Shown in pieces: positions 6,459 through 7,276 of a stretch of DNA of 7,276 nt. Location: the NCBI GenBank assembly GCA_003136515.1, contig PLEU01000116.1, forward strand, positions 5,655 to 12,930, given 5' to 3'. Numbering within the stretch: position 1 is the first letter of the stretch; each line of letters opens with the position of its first letter. The translations under genes and the position numbers were made by a program. The stretch comes from Spartobacteria bacterium. Lineage in GTDB: Bacteria > Verrucomicrobiota > Verrucomicrobiae > Chthoniobacterales > UBA6821. Under the pieces are notes generated by a model. The model was not told where the DNA came from. It did not search any database and saw only the letters and a program-made list of their open reading frames with translations.

Positions 6459-7276
6459 ATGAAAACGCCTAAGGAACAAACCCTCCACACGCGAAGACAG
6501 TTTCTTCGCACCTCTGTGCTTGGCGGTGCACTGGCCTCCACCGTCCCACTGTTCCTTGAGAAGACCTTCCTCACGCTCGACTCGATGGCCGCCGCCACAC
6601 CGGGCCAGTATCCCACCGGCAAGGATGGAACCATTCTCGTGGTGCTTCAGTTGGCAGGTGGAAATGACGGGATCAATACTCTCGTCCCTTTCGCCGATGA
6701 TGCCTATTACAAAGCTCGTCCAAAAATCGGCCTTCCCGCGGGGCAGATACTCAAAATCAACGATTACGCTGGACTCCATCCCCGCCTCACAGGGATCCAT
6801 GATTTATATACCTCCGGAAATCTTGGACTGATTCAAGGTGTTGGTTATCCCAATCCCAATCGCTCTCATTTTCGCTCCACCGAAATATGGCAGACTGCGA
6901 GCGATGCCGATCGCAATGAGAGTGAGGGATGGCTGGGACGCTATTTTGACAGTTGCTGTCAGGGAGTTGACCCCACCATAGGGGTGGCCATAGCTGGTCA
7001 GACTCCACAGGCATTCGCCTCCCCCCACGCCAACGGTGTGGCTTTTACTGATCCCGGGCAATTCCGTTACATGAGCGAATCGGCCAGTGACCCCAAGGCT
7101 GCCGAAATGTTCATGAGAGAAATGAACACTCCGGATAACGGGAACGAAAGTATTCCTGACAATAGCGGCGCTTCGATTGGAATGATCGGCGGATCACCGG
7201 GTGATGGCGGTGATACCGTCGAGTTCCTCCAGCGGACGGCCTTGGGAGCCCGGATGAGCAGTGATAAGATTCTAGC
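6459..7276 (+). CDS. DUF1501 family protein with Tat signal peptide, 3' end cut by window
   Basis: The frame opens at ATG 6459 and stays open to the right edge (272 full codons plus two bases), so the gene continues beyond the window. The N-terminus carries a twin-arginine signal: TRRQFLR (residues 11-17), a hydrophobic stretch TSVLGGALASTVPLFL (18-33) and a likely cleavage near SMAAATPG (42-49). The mature part has DUF1501 hallmarks: LVVLQLAGGNDGINTLVPF (60-78), HPRLTGIHDLY (107-117), GVGYPNPNRSHFRSTEIWQTA (127-147) and GWLGRYFD (157-164). DUF1501 proteins are distant members of the alkaline phosphatase/sulfatase-like fold. Their substrate is unknown and I cannot assign metal ligands from this fragment. 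Residues about 223-251 are a Gly/Asn/Asp/Ser-rich stretch that looks like a flexible insert. The gene follows DUF1800 after 35 bases with no terminator, so the two are probably one transcript. No Shine-Dalgarno precedes the ATG. The product should be folded in the cytoplasm and exported by the Tat route. Confidence 0.92.
   Translation, partial: MKTPKEQTLHTRRQFLRTSVLGGALASTVPLFLEKTFLTLDSMAAATPGQYPTGKDGTILVVLQLAGGNDGINTLVPFADDAYYKARPKIGLPAGQILKINDYAGLHPRLTGIHDLYTSGNLGLIQGVGYPNPNRSHFRSTEIWQTASDADRNESEGWLGRYFDSCCQGVDPTIGVAIAGQTPQAFASPHANGVAFTDPGQFRYMSESASDPKAAEMFMREMNTPDNGNESIPDNSGASIGMIGGSPGDGGDTVEFLQRTALGARMSSDKIL

Noticed and set aside
6447..6831. Open frames on both strands (6447-6800 minus, 6520-6831 plus) over the start of the DUF1501 gene
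   Set aside because: The frame starting at 6459 encodes the Tat signal and DUF1501 motifs and continues past both, so these are shadows.
6862..6922. Inverted pair CTCTCATT / AATGAGAG in the DUF1501 gene
   Set aside because: Only 8 bases long with a loop of about 40 bases inside conserved coding sequence. Expected by chance.
1..7276. tRNA, rRNA, CRISPR array, insertion sequence or attachment site
   Set aside because: No cloverleaf, repeated spacer units, transposase reading frame or terminal inverted repeats were seen. Nearly all of the window is coding and the longest gene-free stretch is 86 bases.

Overview
The window holds six protein-coding genes, four complete and two cut by the window edges. 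There are no RNA genes, mobile elements or CRISPR arrays that I can support. The set of families suggests a Gram-negative bacterium of the PVC group, most likely Verrucomicrobiota with Planctomycetota as the alternative: a DUF1844 protein, a YSH1/CPSF-73-type beta-CASP nuclease, and an adjacent DUF1800-DUF1501 pair with a Tat signal on the DUF1501 partner. The taxonomic call is an inference from gene content, not from a marker gene. Base composition looks even and moderately GC, with no sign of a foreign island.

Left part (1-3526, plus strand): the 3' two-thirds of a large M16 (insulinase/pitrilysin-like) zinc peptidase, then a DUF1844 protein after 32 bases, then after 53 bases a membrane fatty acid desaturase with three histidine boxes. 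The three are co-directional and closely spaced with no visible terminator between them, so they may be co-transcribed. I see no obvious functional link.

Middle (3521-4894, minus strand): a complete beta-CASP metallo-beta-lactamase-fold nuclease with all expected metal-binding motifs. It converges on the desaturase, and the two reading frames overlap by 6 bases at their stop codons.

Right part (4981-7276, plus strand): an 86-base divergent intergenic region, then a complete DUF1800 protein. It is followed after 35 bases by a DUF1501 protein that starts at 6459 and runs off the right edge. This is a known co-occurring pair; the DUF1501 protein has a twin-arginine export signal, while the DUF1800 protein has none and cannot be extended upstream to gain one.

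I see no clearly new biological system. The points most worth a second look are the possible piggyback export of the DUF1800/DUF1501 pair, the degenerate zinc motif in the M16 C-terminal half, the 6-base tail-to-tail overlap, the histidine run in the desaturase, and a GC-rich alternative hairpin inside the DUF1800 gene.
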